Both the position numbers and the translations under genes were made by a program. 64,000 nt of DNA from Theocolax elegans (taxonomy: Eukaryota; Arthropoda; Insecta; Hymenoptera; Cerocephalidae): NCBI GenBank assembly GCA_026168455.1, contig CM047428.1:34957255-35021254 (forward strand), in the 5' to 3' direction. Below are positions 46,455-56,910 of the stretch, one piece after another (positions within the stretch are counted from its first letter, which is position 1; the number at the start of each line of letters is the position of its first letter). Under the pieces are notes generated by a model. The model saw nothing but the letters and a program-made list of their open reading frames with translations, did no database searches and was not told the origin of the DNA.

Positions 46455-47506
46455 TGTAACGGTGTGCTTGTCTAGGGGAAAAATCATCGAGTCGCCCGTA
46501 TTATATATACCACATAGTTCGTGGCGCACAAACCTGACTAGTGTCGCCGACTTGGTATCTCGTATTCGATGCTTATACCAAGATATATATCTATATATAT
46601 GATGTTTACAAATATTTCCCGCGTAGCGGCCGCGGCTACCTGTCCGTACACTTGCCGTTAAAGTTATTTGGAAACCGTGCTTCGGTTTCTAATAACGACA
46701 GGTAAATTAATGATCTTTCCTGAAATGGACCGCGGAAAGAAAATAATATGTGAGTTCGCGAGAGTCCGTATACTTATATACGGCTCATAGGATAACGGAG
46801 GAATATCTATATGCGACGGTTTTAAATCTATAAATCAACACGATTTGAGATGCAAATAAATATGATCACATTTATTATATCAAATGTGATATGTACTAAA
46901 CACAAAGCAATTATCGTTCGTGGTCAACGTACGCACGAGAGTTGAATCGTAGCCGTCGGCTCAACGCAGAGGGGGAAGAGGGGTACACGAACTAACTCTA
47001 CTACACTACGAACAACAGTGATAAAGTTTATCTATTCGCGATAATTATCGTTCGCGCCAGAAGTGGTACCAATTACTTTTTATCCTGCTCGTATCGCAAA
47101 GAAACCGACAAGAAGAAACAGCTTTCTCTCTCTCGCTTGCGACTACTCGGCCGGTCCTGTGTCGTGTGTCACTAAATATCTATCGACACCGAGTTACACC
47201 TGTCCGGGTGAGATCAATCCTCAACACACCGATTTAACTCGCGTCGTGCGTATCTTAAACACAACAAATAAAAGTCTGTCAGAAAAACTCTCGGAAAAAC
47301 TGCGTAAGCCGGACGCTATCAGCCGGGCGTGTAGTCGCGATCTCCCTTTTCGTACCACCGTTCTGCGCGCGCAGCCGCTCTCTCTCTCCTATTGCCGATT
47401 TTCGTTGTGCGAGCATCGGCCGTTCGAGTCGTTGGCTATATATATATAGCGCTCGTACTTACCTACCGAATTCGATAATGGTGCGTGAATATCACTTACC
47501 ATTACA
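46455..47506. mobile_element. 1052-bp solo LTR, Gypsy-like
   Basis: TGTAACGGTGTGC at 46455 and ACCATTACA at 47506, flanked by ATAT on both sides (46451-46454, 47507-47510). Shares CCCGCG-GCGGCCGCGG-TACCTGTCC and AGAAGTGGTACCA with the LTR at 36450. The 47063-47449 plus frame is inside the LTR and is not a gene. No internal region adjoins it. Confidence 0.85.
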
Positions 47507-47599
47507 ATATTAACAGCTTGTTAAAAAAATAGATAAAATAAACCATTTCGTTTAGATCATTTTTCAAAGAAAAATTGTAGAAATAAAGTGTCACAATTG

Positions 47600-49005
47600 A
47601 AAAAAAAGTTTTTTCAGAAATCCTGTTCTTTTGTACAAATACCAGAATAAGTCATTTGAGCTTTATCGAATAAATTTAAGTATATTCACGTTCAAAGTAC
47701 AGTTTCCCTAAAAATGAGATTTTTGCATGCGAATAACAGTAAAGTCATTTAAGCTTCATCGATGAATAGCATACACTGAGAGAAGTAATTCTTTGACACA
47801 AAGACACTGGGATTTGATTATGAAGCAAATGAATATTGCTTTGTTATAAAGAAATATTTGTTTAGATAGTACGACTTGGTTAAAACGAATATTTCTTTAT
47901 AGTTAAGACGTACGTTCATTGGTTACAAAAAGTACTCTTTTAAACAATACTAGAACAATTGTTTTTGCACGATCGTCCTAAATTATTACTAAGCAATCAA
48001 TATTGCATTATTTTAAGATTAAAATTATTATTATTACTCACAATCAACTTGTTGCAAATGTGAGTTACATTAATCTGAGTGACGTGAAAAATTGTGTGAA
48101 AAGTGAGGTTAGAAGCGTACGAGGTTATGTACGTATACTATAAGTATACATAAAATAGAACTTTTTGCCTACTTTTAAATAGCGTAATCAAATGTAGATC
48201 CTACTCTTTCAATAATTCATCCATAGTCGAACCAATGTAATAGGACGGCGGCACATAAAGCAATTTTGTACGCAAAAAGAGTGCGAGGCACGAGACAAAA
48301 TTTCTGATGTAGATAAACACCATCAGGCACACGCCGCGCGACTTTATTTACCGGCACGCTAACCTTGCTTATAAACAATACACATGCGCGCGCACAGAGG
48401 TGGTTATGCCCGTTAGTTTGTCTGGATCTGCAGATTAATATTTTTTAATCTATTATTTAAACGTTAATAATTAAACATTCGTAGCGCACAAAAGATATAT
48501 ATATATTTTTTCGTATAATTGCATGTAATTATGAATTCAAGATTATTCAATGCAAAGAAATAAATTTACTTAATACGAAAAAATTACTTCTTAGTTTTCA
48601 ATGTCTATTTCTTAACTATTAAGATACATGCATTTTAACCAAAGAAGTGAATACATTTGATTCAAATTACACGTGTACTTATTACTATCCACAGTATTTT
48701 CACAATAAATATTTATGTCTTTGAATCAAAGACTTCTTTTTTTAATTTCTCAAATGAATCGGTGTATTTCACTTAAAGAATTATTTCTCTCAATGTTAAG
48801 TAGTAATGGACTGATATTTTTGCATACAAACACTAATATAAGAGATTTGAGCTTCATCGATTAATAGCTGCATATAGTAATAAACCGATATTTTTCATAT
48901 GAACACTAATATAAGAGATTTGAGCTTCATCGATGAATAGCTGCATATAGTGATGAACTGATATTTTTGCATACAAACACTAATATAAGAGATTTGAGGA
49001 TTATC
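47600..49005. repeat. ~73-bp tandem repeat interrupted by a TIR element
   Basis: GATATTTTTGCATACAAACA units start at 48813, 48887 and 48960, each with AGAGATTTGAGCTTCATCGA. Related units occur at 47640-47770. The segment 47773-48797 between them begins CACTGAGAGAAGTAATTCTT and ends with the inverted AAGAATTATTTCTCTCAATG, so it looks like a 1025-bp inserted element of the same ACACTGAGA-ended family as at 1371. Confidence 0.75.
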
Positions 49006-49238
49006 AGCGAATAGTTTCCTTGTTTGTTTAGTAAGTTTAGTTTAAATAGTTTAATTTAAAATTTATAGTTATATATAAATTAATAATTATTTTTTATAGT
49101 AATTTTAATGAAGAGAAATAAATTAGAACACTAATATGTTTATTCTTAATTTTATTTTCAATGTACTTTATAATACATAATTTACACATCTATTTCATCT
49201 TTACTGTATTAATTGTTATATTTGAAGTATTAATTGTT
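49006..49238. other. AT-rich sequence
   Basis: No gene or repeat assigned. Confidence 0.4.
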
Positions 49239-49437
49239 ATATTTCGTATATTTCCGCATATTTCCGTATATTTCTAAATATTTTCGTATATTTCTGTATA
49301 TTTTTATCAGTTATTAGACTTTTTTATGAAAATATACAGAAATATACGGATATATACAGAAATGTACGAAATTGTATAAAAATATGTAACAATGTACTGA
49401 ATTATGTACTAATGTACAAAAATATACAAATATAACT
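49239..49437. repeat. Short-motif hairpin array 1
   Basis: Repeated TATTTCCGTATATTTCTGTAT motifs up to 49310, then, after ~20 bp, the inverted ATACAGAAATATACGGA motifs to 49437. The two halves can fold into a long hairpin. An equivalent array lies at 50328-50580. Confidence 0.75.
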
Positions 49438-49641
49438 TTATGCATAAATAATATGAATTTTATTATTTTTACTCTTTTAGGTAATATTATTAATTAATAT
49501 TTGAAATTATTAGGAATAACGATATGAATCATTTTCGATTCAAAAATGCTCTAAAAGAAACTGTACTTAAGACATTTTTTTTTATTTTACTTGCAAAATA
49601 AACCATTTTTATTTTATTATAATTTAAATTAATTCTTTATA

Positions 49642-50170
49642 ACTATCTCAAAAGTACTTGTGTATACTAGTATTGGGTCTCGAGTTTTTGCGTTCGTTGA
49701 AAGCTTTGAAAACAAGCTTAAGAATATTTTTAATTTAGACGACACAATTTTAATCGACAATGGCAAAGACTATATTTTTACTGAAGAAGAACAACGATAT
49801 GGCTTTGGAGAATCTTGTACAACATATGAAAAATTATTCATAAAAGGAGCAGATATTGTACATATTCTTATGCTCGTTCATTAAAAATTAATGACTCAAT
49901 CGTGAAACTACATTCTGGAAAATTTGGTATAATTGAACATATATGTGTTATTTCAGTTAATAATAAAAAGAAGTTATAATCATATACAAAATTGTCAATG
50001 TAAAAACCAATGATACTTTCTCACCATTTACTATAATAAAGCAATGTGAAATTGACTCGCACCGTTTGCAATACTGCAAACCAGAAGATTTATCAACGCA
50101 ATGTATTTTAATCGAAATTGATGGAAAAAATTACATCAGTTATGTTCCTACAGCTTGTATTGGTGACTAA
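49642..50170 (+). pseudogene. Unknown transposon-like ORF between hairpin arrays
   Basis: The open part 49660-49884 encodes RVFAFVESFENKLKNIF then EEEQRYGFGESCTTYEKLF. After a frameshift, coding-like sequence continues to 50170 with SYARSLKINDSIVKLHSGKF and YISYVPTACIGD before the stop. It may be the C-terminal part of a CACTA-type or other insect transposase, since CACTA elements carry short subterminal repeats like those on both sides, but I cannot name it. Confidence 0.4.
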
Positions 50171-50327
50171 AATATAGTTATGTAAATATATTTTTTTATT
50201 TATTTAGAATAAAACATTAATTGGAATATTACTCTTGTCTTATTAATTACAAACTATTCAAAAATTGTTAGCATCTGCTTTTAATTTAAAAAGTAAAAAA
50301 AAATTTTAATTTACGGTATACTTTTAT

Positions 50328-50580
50328 CATTGAATATTTTTCTATATCCTTGTATGTTTTTGTACATTTCCATTTATTTCTATATATTTTTAAATCTTTA
50401 TGTACATTTTCGTACATCTCCGTACATTTCTGTATATTTCTGTATATTTCTGTATAAAAGTCAAATAACTTAAGAATATACAGAAATATACAGAAATATA
50501 TAGAAATATACGGAGATATACAGAAACATACAAAAATGTTCAGCAATATTCAAAAAAATACGGAAATATTTGCCAATGTA
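50328..50580. repeat. Short-motif hairpin array 2
   Basis: TTTCTGTATATTTCTGTATA motifs to 50457 and inverted ATACAGAAATATACAGAAATA motifs from 50474, the same arrangement as array 1, about 1.1 kb away. The 50286-50546 frame is an artefact of the repeat. Confidence 0.75.
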
Positions 50581-50986
50581 CAATTTATTCTTCCACCAGG
50601 GGCGCACGTTGGTCAGTCAAAAATTTCCACGTCTTCTTTCATTTGCTTTATCTTTAAAAGAAAGTTCGTCTCTTCCCCTTCTTTCATTTAATGTTTAGAA
50701 AACTCATCCCTTCCTAAGAAAATGTACCCTTCCATAAGAAAATTCACTCAAGTTTGCCACCTCTTCTTTCGTTTGCTTCATCTTTAAATAGGGAAGAGAA
50801 TTTCTTAGGAGAGCACAGTATCCTTAACGTTAAACAAGTCAAATGATAACTGTGACCTTGACAACTACTCTAGAGATATGAGGTATTTTTATGTATAAAT
50901 TTTGCACATCAAAAATATCATTTTATAAGGCAAAAATGCGGGCAGTCTAAAGGTTAAGCAATAATGATATACATTATTGGTTAAAT

Positions 50987-52284
50987 ATGTGTAATTCCAC
51001 TTTGAAGAATTTAAATAATAAAATGACTGATACTAATTTGACAAGAGGGGAAAAACAGAAGTGTCAAACTTGTAGGATACATCTTTCTTGCATTCAAGTT
51101 GAATTTGAACAACATCTTCAGCGAGAAGGAAGTCTTCAGGCGCATGAAACAAAAGAAACAAGAGTTGAATGGCGAGATGTTAAATCAGCTTTTCAAAACC
51201 GAATTAGGACAGGTGTATTGTAAACATCCGTCACATAGATATTCTGAGTTTCCTAGGTGATTCACTAAAGCTCTTTAAAGATCAGATGAGCATGTGCTTC
51301 GAAAACTACAATGCTGTGAAAGTGAATTCTGATTTTGTTACACGATTTTCGATGCAAAAAAATGAAGAGGATGCAACAGACATCAAATATTTTACAACTG
51401 AAAGTGCTACAGTATTCTAGTCAACGAATTTAGAAGAATGGTTTGATGAAAACATAAAAAGTGATATTCTTACACTGAAAGATGAATGCTCTGGCAAGAT
51501 TATGACAGAATTGATTGGTCTACGAAGTAAAATGTATAGTATTTTAGTTGAAGGAGGAGACACAGTCAAGAAAGCAAAAGATATAAAATCTGCTGTTGTG
51601 AAAAAATCAATTACTTTCGAAGATTACAAAAGATGTCTTCAAGATTTTGTTATTATAAAACGCGAGCAGTGTAATATTCAGTCAAAATTACATGTGGTAC
51701 ACATTGAAAAACAATTGAAAATTGCACTTAGTTCTAATGATGATAAACGATACTTATTGCCTCAAAGTACCGACACTCCACCTTGGGGACATTACAAAGT
51801 TGTAGAAGAACAGATGGCGCAAGCGGTTGTGCAAGTAGAGAGGGAAATGCAGAGGAGAGTTCCTACATCAAATCACAAAAGCCTGAGAGAGTTGGATGCT
51901 GAAGTAGCTAATGAGATAGAAGAACAGATGGCGCAAGCAGCTTTACAAGTAGATGGAAAAATGGGGAAGGAAGATCGGACATTCATCCAAAAATACCAAA
52001 TGGTGGTGGATGCTGAAATGGAGAAGGGGGATGAAGCAGCCAATGAAATACTGATTGAATATGATCTTATCAAGGAGTTTATGCAAAATTGGTCGTCATC
52101 AGTGGAGAAGGAAGGTTCTCAAAAAGTTGAAGGAAGGAATCTATTGCAGGAGGCAATGGTAGGGGCAGAAATCGAGGAGGGTATCGGCCTATATCAAGGA
52201 AGAGACGACACTGAGGAGCATATTCGAGCAATCGAAGAACTTGAAAACTGCTATCCTTATAGAAAGAAAGCCAGACTCAACTAA
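50987..52284 (+). pseudogene. Polinton DNA polymerase B, internally deleted
   Basis: Protein-primed family B polymerase of Polintons. The N-terminal part (from 50987) has CQTCRIHLSC and WRDVKSAFQNRIRTGVL; a frameshift near 51215 and an in-frame TAG at 51418-51420 follow. After STNLEEWFDE it passes directly to the C-terminal thumb-side segment with GKIMTELIGLRSKMYSI and RSKLHVV-like sequence ending PPWGHYKV (about 51795). The exonuclease and palm domains between them are absent, so no polymerase active site remains. Unusually, the frame runs on for ~160 residues beyond the usual WGHY end: two imperfect ~40-residue repeats starting EEQMAQA, acidic and predicted coiled coil, then a basic end RKKARLN. 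Confidence 0.8.
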
Positions 52285-52387
52285 CCTAAAACTAAGCTTT
52301 GTTTTTTATTCATTACCAATAAAAAATTATACTTTCTATTTTTGCCTTTAACAAAAATCTTATGTTTTTTCTTATTTTGATTTCAGA

Positions 52388-52685
52388 GTGGATCTATCAG
52401 CTTTAAATAAAGTTGTTGAATTTGTTTCTTGCCAGGAAAAAAGTGACAGACTTGGAGAAAGGTCACCAGTACATGGTGACTGCATTGCAGAAGATGAAGA
52501 CCAGGTTTGGTGAAAAAGTCGTGGCCAAACTTGATGAAAGCTTCCAAATTTTCTTACCAGAAAAGATTTCATCAACCATGCTGAAAAATCAAGAGTTTTT
52601 CTACAATTTAGGTAACACAGCAAATAAACTCAGCTTATTTGTAACTTATCAAGGCAGATCACCTTTTAAGTTTAATTCCTGCTAA
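52388..52685 (+). CDS. OB-fold-like Polinton accessory protein, partial
   Basis: The 90-residue frame contains LEKGHQYMVTALQKMKTRFG and EKVVAKLDESFQIFLPEKI, a pattern like small RPA-type OB-fold proteins that accompany insect Mavericks (recollection of family texture, not verified). It lies between polymerase and integrase on the polymerase strand. TTTGATTTCAG just upstream (52375-52387) could be a splice acceptor, so earlier exons may be missing. A single-stranded-DNA-binding role is inference. Confidence 0.45.
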
Positions 52686-52822
52686 TCAATAATAAGACAA
52701 TAATTATTTTAATCATGTAAATTTATCCAAATTTTAATTTTGTACATATTAAATAAATAAAATATGATTAAATAATGTGTACAATATGTTCTCTTATTTA
52801 GTACATTCATTAATTTCCTATA

Positions 52823-53731
52823 TTATTTAATTTCATTTTTATCTATCCAACTATTATGCTCGCCACTAAAGCCTAACCATTTAACATAAACACGACTACC
52901 TTTTGTCTGCAAAACTTTTTCTACTAAACAAACTTCCGAATACATAGTTTTCTGAATTTCCGTATCATAAAAGCCGCCAGAGACGGGAATATCATTATAA
53001 TCTTTGACGTGATAAGTTATAGGATTAGTTGTTACAACTCGCGTTATTATAAAAATTTCAGTAGACCAGTTTGGTGTATAGCCTTTTTCGACAACATGCT
53101 TTATTTTACTTATTCGTACTTTATCTCCTACTTTAAATTTCGGTTTTTTAATAGATACATTCTCAGCTATAAAATGCTTCTTGATTTCTCTTTCATTTGC
53201 TCGTGTAACATTTTTGGGCGCAATCTCAATCGTCCGATGTTTCCTTGCATTGTAAGCTTTGACCAAATTCTGCAGAATATCAATCCATTTATAGTTCCCT
53301 CTTTTACTGAATTCTATCCACATTGCATTTTTCAGTGTACTATTAAATCGTATACTGCACGTATTACTCACATATACTTGCATGAAGGTTACTATGTGAA
53401 GAGTATAGATGAATCTTATATTTTTTCGTTAGATTTTGAAAGTTTGAATTGTAAAACTCTTTTCCTTCGTCGGTTTGCAGCATATACGGTACACGTCCTT
53501 GCTTTAATATAGTCACTTCCACTTTTGGATTTTACCGAGACGACCCATGCATGTTTTGAAAATATGTCTATAACTGTAGTAACAAAATCCTTTTTTCTCC
53601 TTAGAGTAAGGAATCATTTCTAGAAGATCAGCTTGCCAAGTTTCACCTATTGCTCGCATATCGTATTTTCTTCGCTTATATCTGCGTCGTGCTGGTTTGT
53701 GAAGTTCTTCAGCTATTTTTTGTCGATCCAT
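52823..53731 (-). pseudogene. Polinton retroviral-type integrase with chromodomain
   Basis: RVE-family integrase. N-terminal part (53513-53731) has GETWQADLLEM with the first catalytic Asp. The middle, in shifted frames near 53400-53500, has MLQTDEGKEFYN with the second Asp. The C-terminal frame (52823-53383) has RFNSTLKNAMW, where the catalytic Glu expected just before RFN is not seen (CSI precedes it), then FKVGDKVRISK (SH3-like) and VYVKWLGFSGEHNSWI, a chromodomain. Frameshifts at about 53385 and 53510 plus the lost Glu make it inactive. In life it would insert linear DNA ends; the chromodomain would direct chromatin targeting. Confidence 0.88.
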
Positions 53732-53740
53732 TATAGTTTA

Positions 53741-54330
53741 CTATATACTGAGAATGTTTTCATTTAATTTTTTTTCACGATCTGCTTTATCTGCTTGTAA
53801 TGTTCCGTTTAATTCTTTAATAATGAAGTCAATATCAGAAAAATTGCGTTGAGTTAGATCGTAAAAATATTTTAATTTTGGCTCCATTTCGGATTTATAT
53901 TTTTGAAGTTCCTCCTTATACTGACTTACAGCATCAACAAGTCTACCGATTTTAGGTGTTAAAACATCTATTTCAGTCTGCAGAATAACTTGTAGTGCAT
54001 GCAAAGAGACGGCCTCGTTTGGTTGACTGGCTTGCCCAATATTACACATCCGTTTATTTTCTAAATCGAAATTACCGTCTATTGTAAAATTGAAACTAAT
54101 ACCTGGTGGGCCGCGACTCTCTTTCGAGCCCACAAGTTTTCTTCCAAACAAATCAAGACTTCATCGAGAACTGATGACGGACTGATTAGAAACTTGCATG
54201 CATCAATATATATGTCCTGCTTCACGTAGTTCTTCAATAATTGATTGAATTTCCTTTGTGTGATTGTTATTTCCTGTAGAGCGTTCGGCAATAATTGAAG
54301 TCACTCGACAAGCTAATTTGGATCATCCCA
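53741..54330 (-). pseudogene. Polinton fibre-like protein with GPPG motif
   Basis: The frame 53741-54151 holds SRGPPGISFNFTIDGNFDLE then NKRMCNIGQASQPNEAVSLH, followed by a long coiled coil (about residues 55-125). The collagen-like GPPG plus the DLENKRM.NI.....DAV-like pattern resembles the short repeats of phage and virus tail fibres that link a shaft to a tip. The N-terminal part is in a second frame (54079-54291), so a frameshift separates them near 54150. The gene lies between integrase and ATPase on the minus strand. Virion attachment is a plausible role by analogy only. Confidence 0.5.
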
Positions 54331-54339
54331 GTAGATTAG

Positions 54340-54850
54340 ATCTATAGATGAATATTTTTTGCTATTTTATACTTTGGTATGAGACTTTTGTTATGTCTTT
54401 TCCGATGAGCATTTGTTGCCTCTAATATGCTAAGATAATTTTCACGATCTGATGAACTTAAAAGATTATCATCTGGTACTTTTTGAACAGTAATTCTATT
54501 AGTCCACTACTTTTAGGATAAGATGCATCATTTACTTTTATAAATTTATCAAAAAATTAAATTTCTGCATCGCCAATCATATACACTCCATTAACGTTTG
54601 GTACTCCATATATATTGTCAATTTTTCTTCGACTTTCATTCAATAATGATAAAAAATCGTCTCCATTGTCTTCTTGAATAGACTTGAATATAGAATTAAC
54701 CAAAGTTTCATACTCTGAAAAGTTATCATCATCATCTAGTGTAGAATTTGAATCATTTACATCATTTATTTGCTTTTGAACTTTGCTTAGGAGATGGAAG
54801 GCTTTTGTTTTGTGAATCGACAAGTTTCTCGAGTGGTGAAATAACTAGTT
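54340..54850 (-). pseudogene. Uncharacterised Polinton protein
   Basis: The frame 54557-54823 has a helical acidic N-terminal half (SNSTLDDDDNFSEYETLVNS) and ends VPNVNGVYMIGDAEI. After one stop the same frame continues toward 54470 with a DKFIKVNDASYPKSSGLIEL segment. The GVYMIGDAEI pattern recurs in minor proteins of insect Mavericks to my recollection; function unknown. Located between the fibre-like protein and the ATPase. Confidence 0.5.
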
Positions 54851-54969
54851 TCAATGTATCGCCAATAACTTTTTTCAAAATCTTATCTCTGCTGTATCAA
54901 TAAAGAGTATTTTTGTTTGATAGCTTCACGTGCTCGCGAGAGCTCACTAAGAATATTCTTTTTTTTCAA

Positions 54970-55720
54970 AGATAGACATGGTGACGAGATGGTGTCTATA
55001 CTTGTACAGCAAGTTTCATATTAATGAATCTTTTTTTATTGCAAAACAGTCAAATCCTTTTCCTGTATCTACCATCATTCATGGCTCTGTCTTTGTCAAT
55101 AACAACGAATCCATACTTATCATTTTTCCAGCATTCCGAACACAGGTTTCGAAATTCATTGAAAGTTAAATCAGTATTTACATGATCTTCATAAATATGT
55201 TTAAGATTAACATCATCTTGACGATAAATCACCATCATATTGATATTATCCCTAATGAGATGTTTTGGTATATGTGCATAGGACTGACATAGATAAAAAC
55301 TGTCTACACTTTTATGTCTTCCATACAGAAAAATGCTCTAATATTATCCTGTTTCTCAGAAGCAACGTCATCAAAAATCATAATTGAATTTGGTAGAGCG
55401 TCATCTGGAGATACCACAAACCCGTGTTCACTGAACGGTAAGTACGATACACTATGAATTGGTTCTAAAACTTTTTGAAGAAATTGATATTTGGGTTGAT
55501 TCAAAAGTTTGAGTAAACATAAACATTTGCGAATCTAGGACCATTAGGATGTGTAATTAATGCTAACAAACTGTTTATTTTTCCACAGTTTGATGGACCA
55601 TAAAAAACTGCTCTTATAGTGTCTGGTAGTAATTCTCAATGACGCTTCCTTTGTTTTACTTTTCGAAAATCAAAGTAGCCTACGGGGAGTTTGACATTCT
55701 GCTCAGTGAAATCCATGTTC
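54970..55720 (-). pseudogene. Polinton packaging ATPase (FtsK/HerA-like)
   Basis: Walker A is GPSNCGKIN at about 55565-55600, with Ile where Thr/Ser is expected after GK. Walker B is NSIMIFDDVASEKQDN (frame 55304-55504). The rest (55050-55238) includes MMVIYRQDDVNLKHIYEDHV and FRNLCSECW. Stops or shifts at about 55505, 55300 and 55240 split it. The family pumps DNA into capsids. Confidence 0.85.
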
Positions 55721-55811
55721 ACATCACAAAGTCAAGTTTTACATTAAGCTATTGAAGTATATAAGCATCTATATCTTTTTTCATCAGTTGTAATTCATTA
55801 TTCGAAGAGTC

Positions 55812-56078
55812 ATGATTGTATACAAATCTAAAAGGCGAGCGGTAGGCTCTGGATTATTTGATAAAGTAATCAATAACTTACCTTTTGAAATGCATCTTCT
55901 TGGGTATCAATACTGCGGACCCGGAAATAAATTGAAAAAACGATTGAAAAGAGGTGATCCTGGGATCAATCCACTTGATCAAGCATGTTAAGATCATGAT
56001 GTCGATTACTCAAATAAAAATGTTGACCGTAAAGTAGCGGACTTAAAGCTTGCCGAAAAAGCTTTGCAAACGCTATGA
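55812..56078 (+). pseudogene. PLA2-like (parvovirus VP1u-type) protein
   Basis: About 88 codons from ATG 55812. GYQYCGPGNKLKKRLKRGDP matches the calcium-loop YCGPG of secreted-type phospholipase A2, and DHDVDYS carries the catalytic His-Asp. A TAA at 55989-55991 interrupts the frame between Cys and DHD. Virus-encoded PLA2 domains of this type act on endosomal membranes during entry (known from parvoviruses; reported in adintovirus relatives). The TGA at 56076-56078 overlaps the next start (ATG 56075), implying translational coupling or a compact layout. Confidence 0.8.
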
Positions 56079-56563
56079 AGATGAAAGCTAAAACTGGAAT
56101 GGGATTGAAATTTGGTAAATTAATGGTTGCGGCTAAGAAATCACTAAAACCGAGTAAATGTTCACGCAAATTAATTCAATCAGCCTTAAGAGGAGCTCGA
56201 CAAGCTGTCAAGAACGCAGGAGGTAACAAAAAAGTTATCTTGCCAAGAGTTCTACCCATTCCATCAAAAATTGGTGGAGTTATTCCTTTTCACATACCAT
56301 TGTTCGCTGGACTAAGTGCCACCGGTGCTCTGGCTGGAGGAGCTGCTGGAATAATTAAAGCTGTAAATGATGCAAAAGCTGCACAGAAAGATCTTAAAGA
56401 AAATAAAATACATCATAAAGCTATGGAAGCTATTGCTCTTGGCAACGGTTTTTATCTTAAATCATATAAAAAAGGAATGGGATTGTTTATTAGGCCGCAC
56501 ATTAGTAATGGTTTGGTTAAAAAAAAACTTCGATTTAATTTTATCAAACCATGCATTAACTGA
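56075..56563 (+). CDS. Small basic capsid-associated protein (pX/pVI-like) of Polintons
   Basis: Intact 162-residue frame. The N-terminal ~70 residues are very basic (KSLKPSKCSRKLIQ). A central hydrophobic Ala/Gly-rich segment FAGLSATGALAGGAAGIIKA is followed by NDAKAAQKDLKEN and a GNGFYLKSYKKGMGLFIRP end. The combination of a basic region, an amphipathic or membrane-active helix and a conserved tail is standard for the adenovirus-pVI/pX-like minor protein in Polintons. It is the only structural gene here without an internal stop. Confidence 0.7.
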   Translation: MKMKAKTGMGLKFGKLMVAAKKSLKPSKCSRKLIQSALRGARQAVKNAGGNKKVILPRVLPIPSKIGGVIPFHIPLFAGLSATGALAGGAAGIIKAVNDAKAAQKDLKENKIHHKAMEAIALGNGFYLKSYKKGMGLFIRPHISNGLVKKKLRFNFIKPCIN

Positions 56564-56864
56564 TTATGATCTTATAAAATTTTCACGTGTATTGAAAATC
56601 CCAAATTTTAGAGGAGTTTTTATGAGAAGTAATCTGCCTTTCGATGGTCCATGGTTAAATCAATCTACTATCGTTAATTTGAATGACTTCAAAAATATGC
56701 ATCTGACGTAATTTATTGACAGTTTTGATGATCTTAAACCTCCTATTGATCTCATGGTATATTTTAATGTGAAAGAAGTGAAATATAATTATACAAGATA
56801 TCAAAATTTTGATATATTTATTTGCGGTCATTTTTGTCTCCAATTTTTAGCCTATATGCTATAA
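56508..56864 (+). pseudogene. Adenain-type maturation protease, catalytic His region deleted
   Basis: LSNHALTDYDLIKFSRVLKI and NFRGVFMRSNLPF are the N-terminal part of Polinton adenain-like cysteine proteases. The frame then hits TAA at 56709-56711 and resumes in the same frame with FIDSFDDLKPPIDLM and CGHFCLQFL (catalytic Cys), ending at 56864. The stretch that normally carries the catalytic His, between the NLND-like segment and the DSF motif, is missing (~20 residues). It overlaps the upstream gene by 56 bp. Confidence 0.82.
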
Positions 56865-56910
56865 AAGAGAGGGATTGATGATCAACAGGATCATTCTCTT
56901 CTAACCAGTC

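Noticed and set aside
47063..47449. 128-residue plus-strand ORF with GC-rich codons
   Set aside because: Lies entirely inside the solo LTR at 46455-47506 and has no recognisable domain.
50286..50546. 86-residue Tyr/Ile/Lys-rich ORF
   Set aside because: Arises from the short-motif hairpin array.
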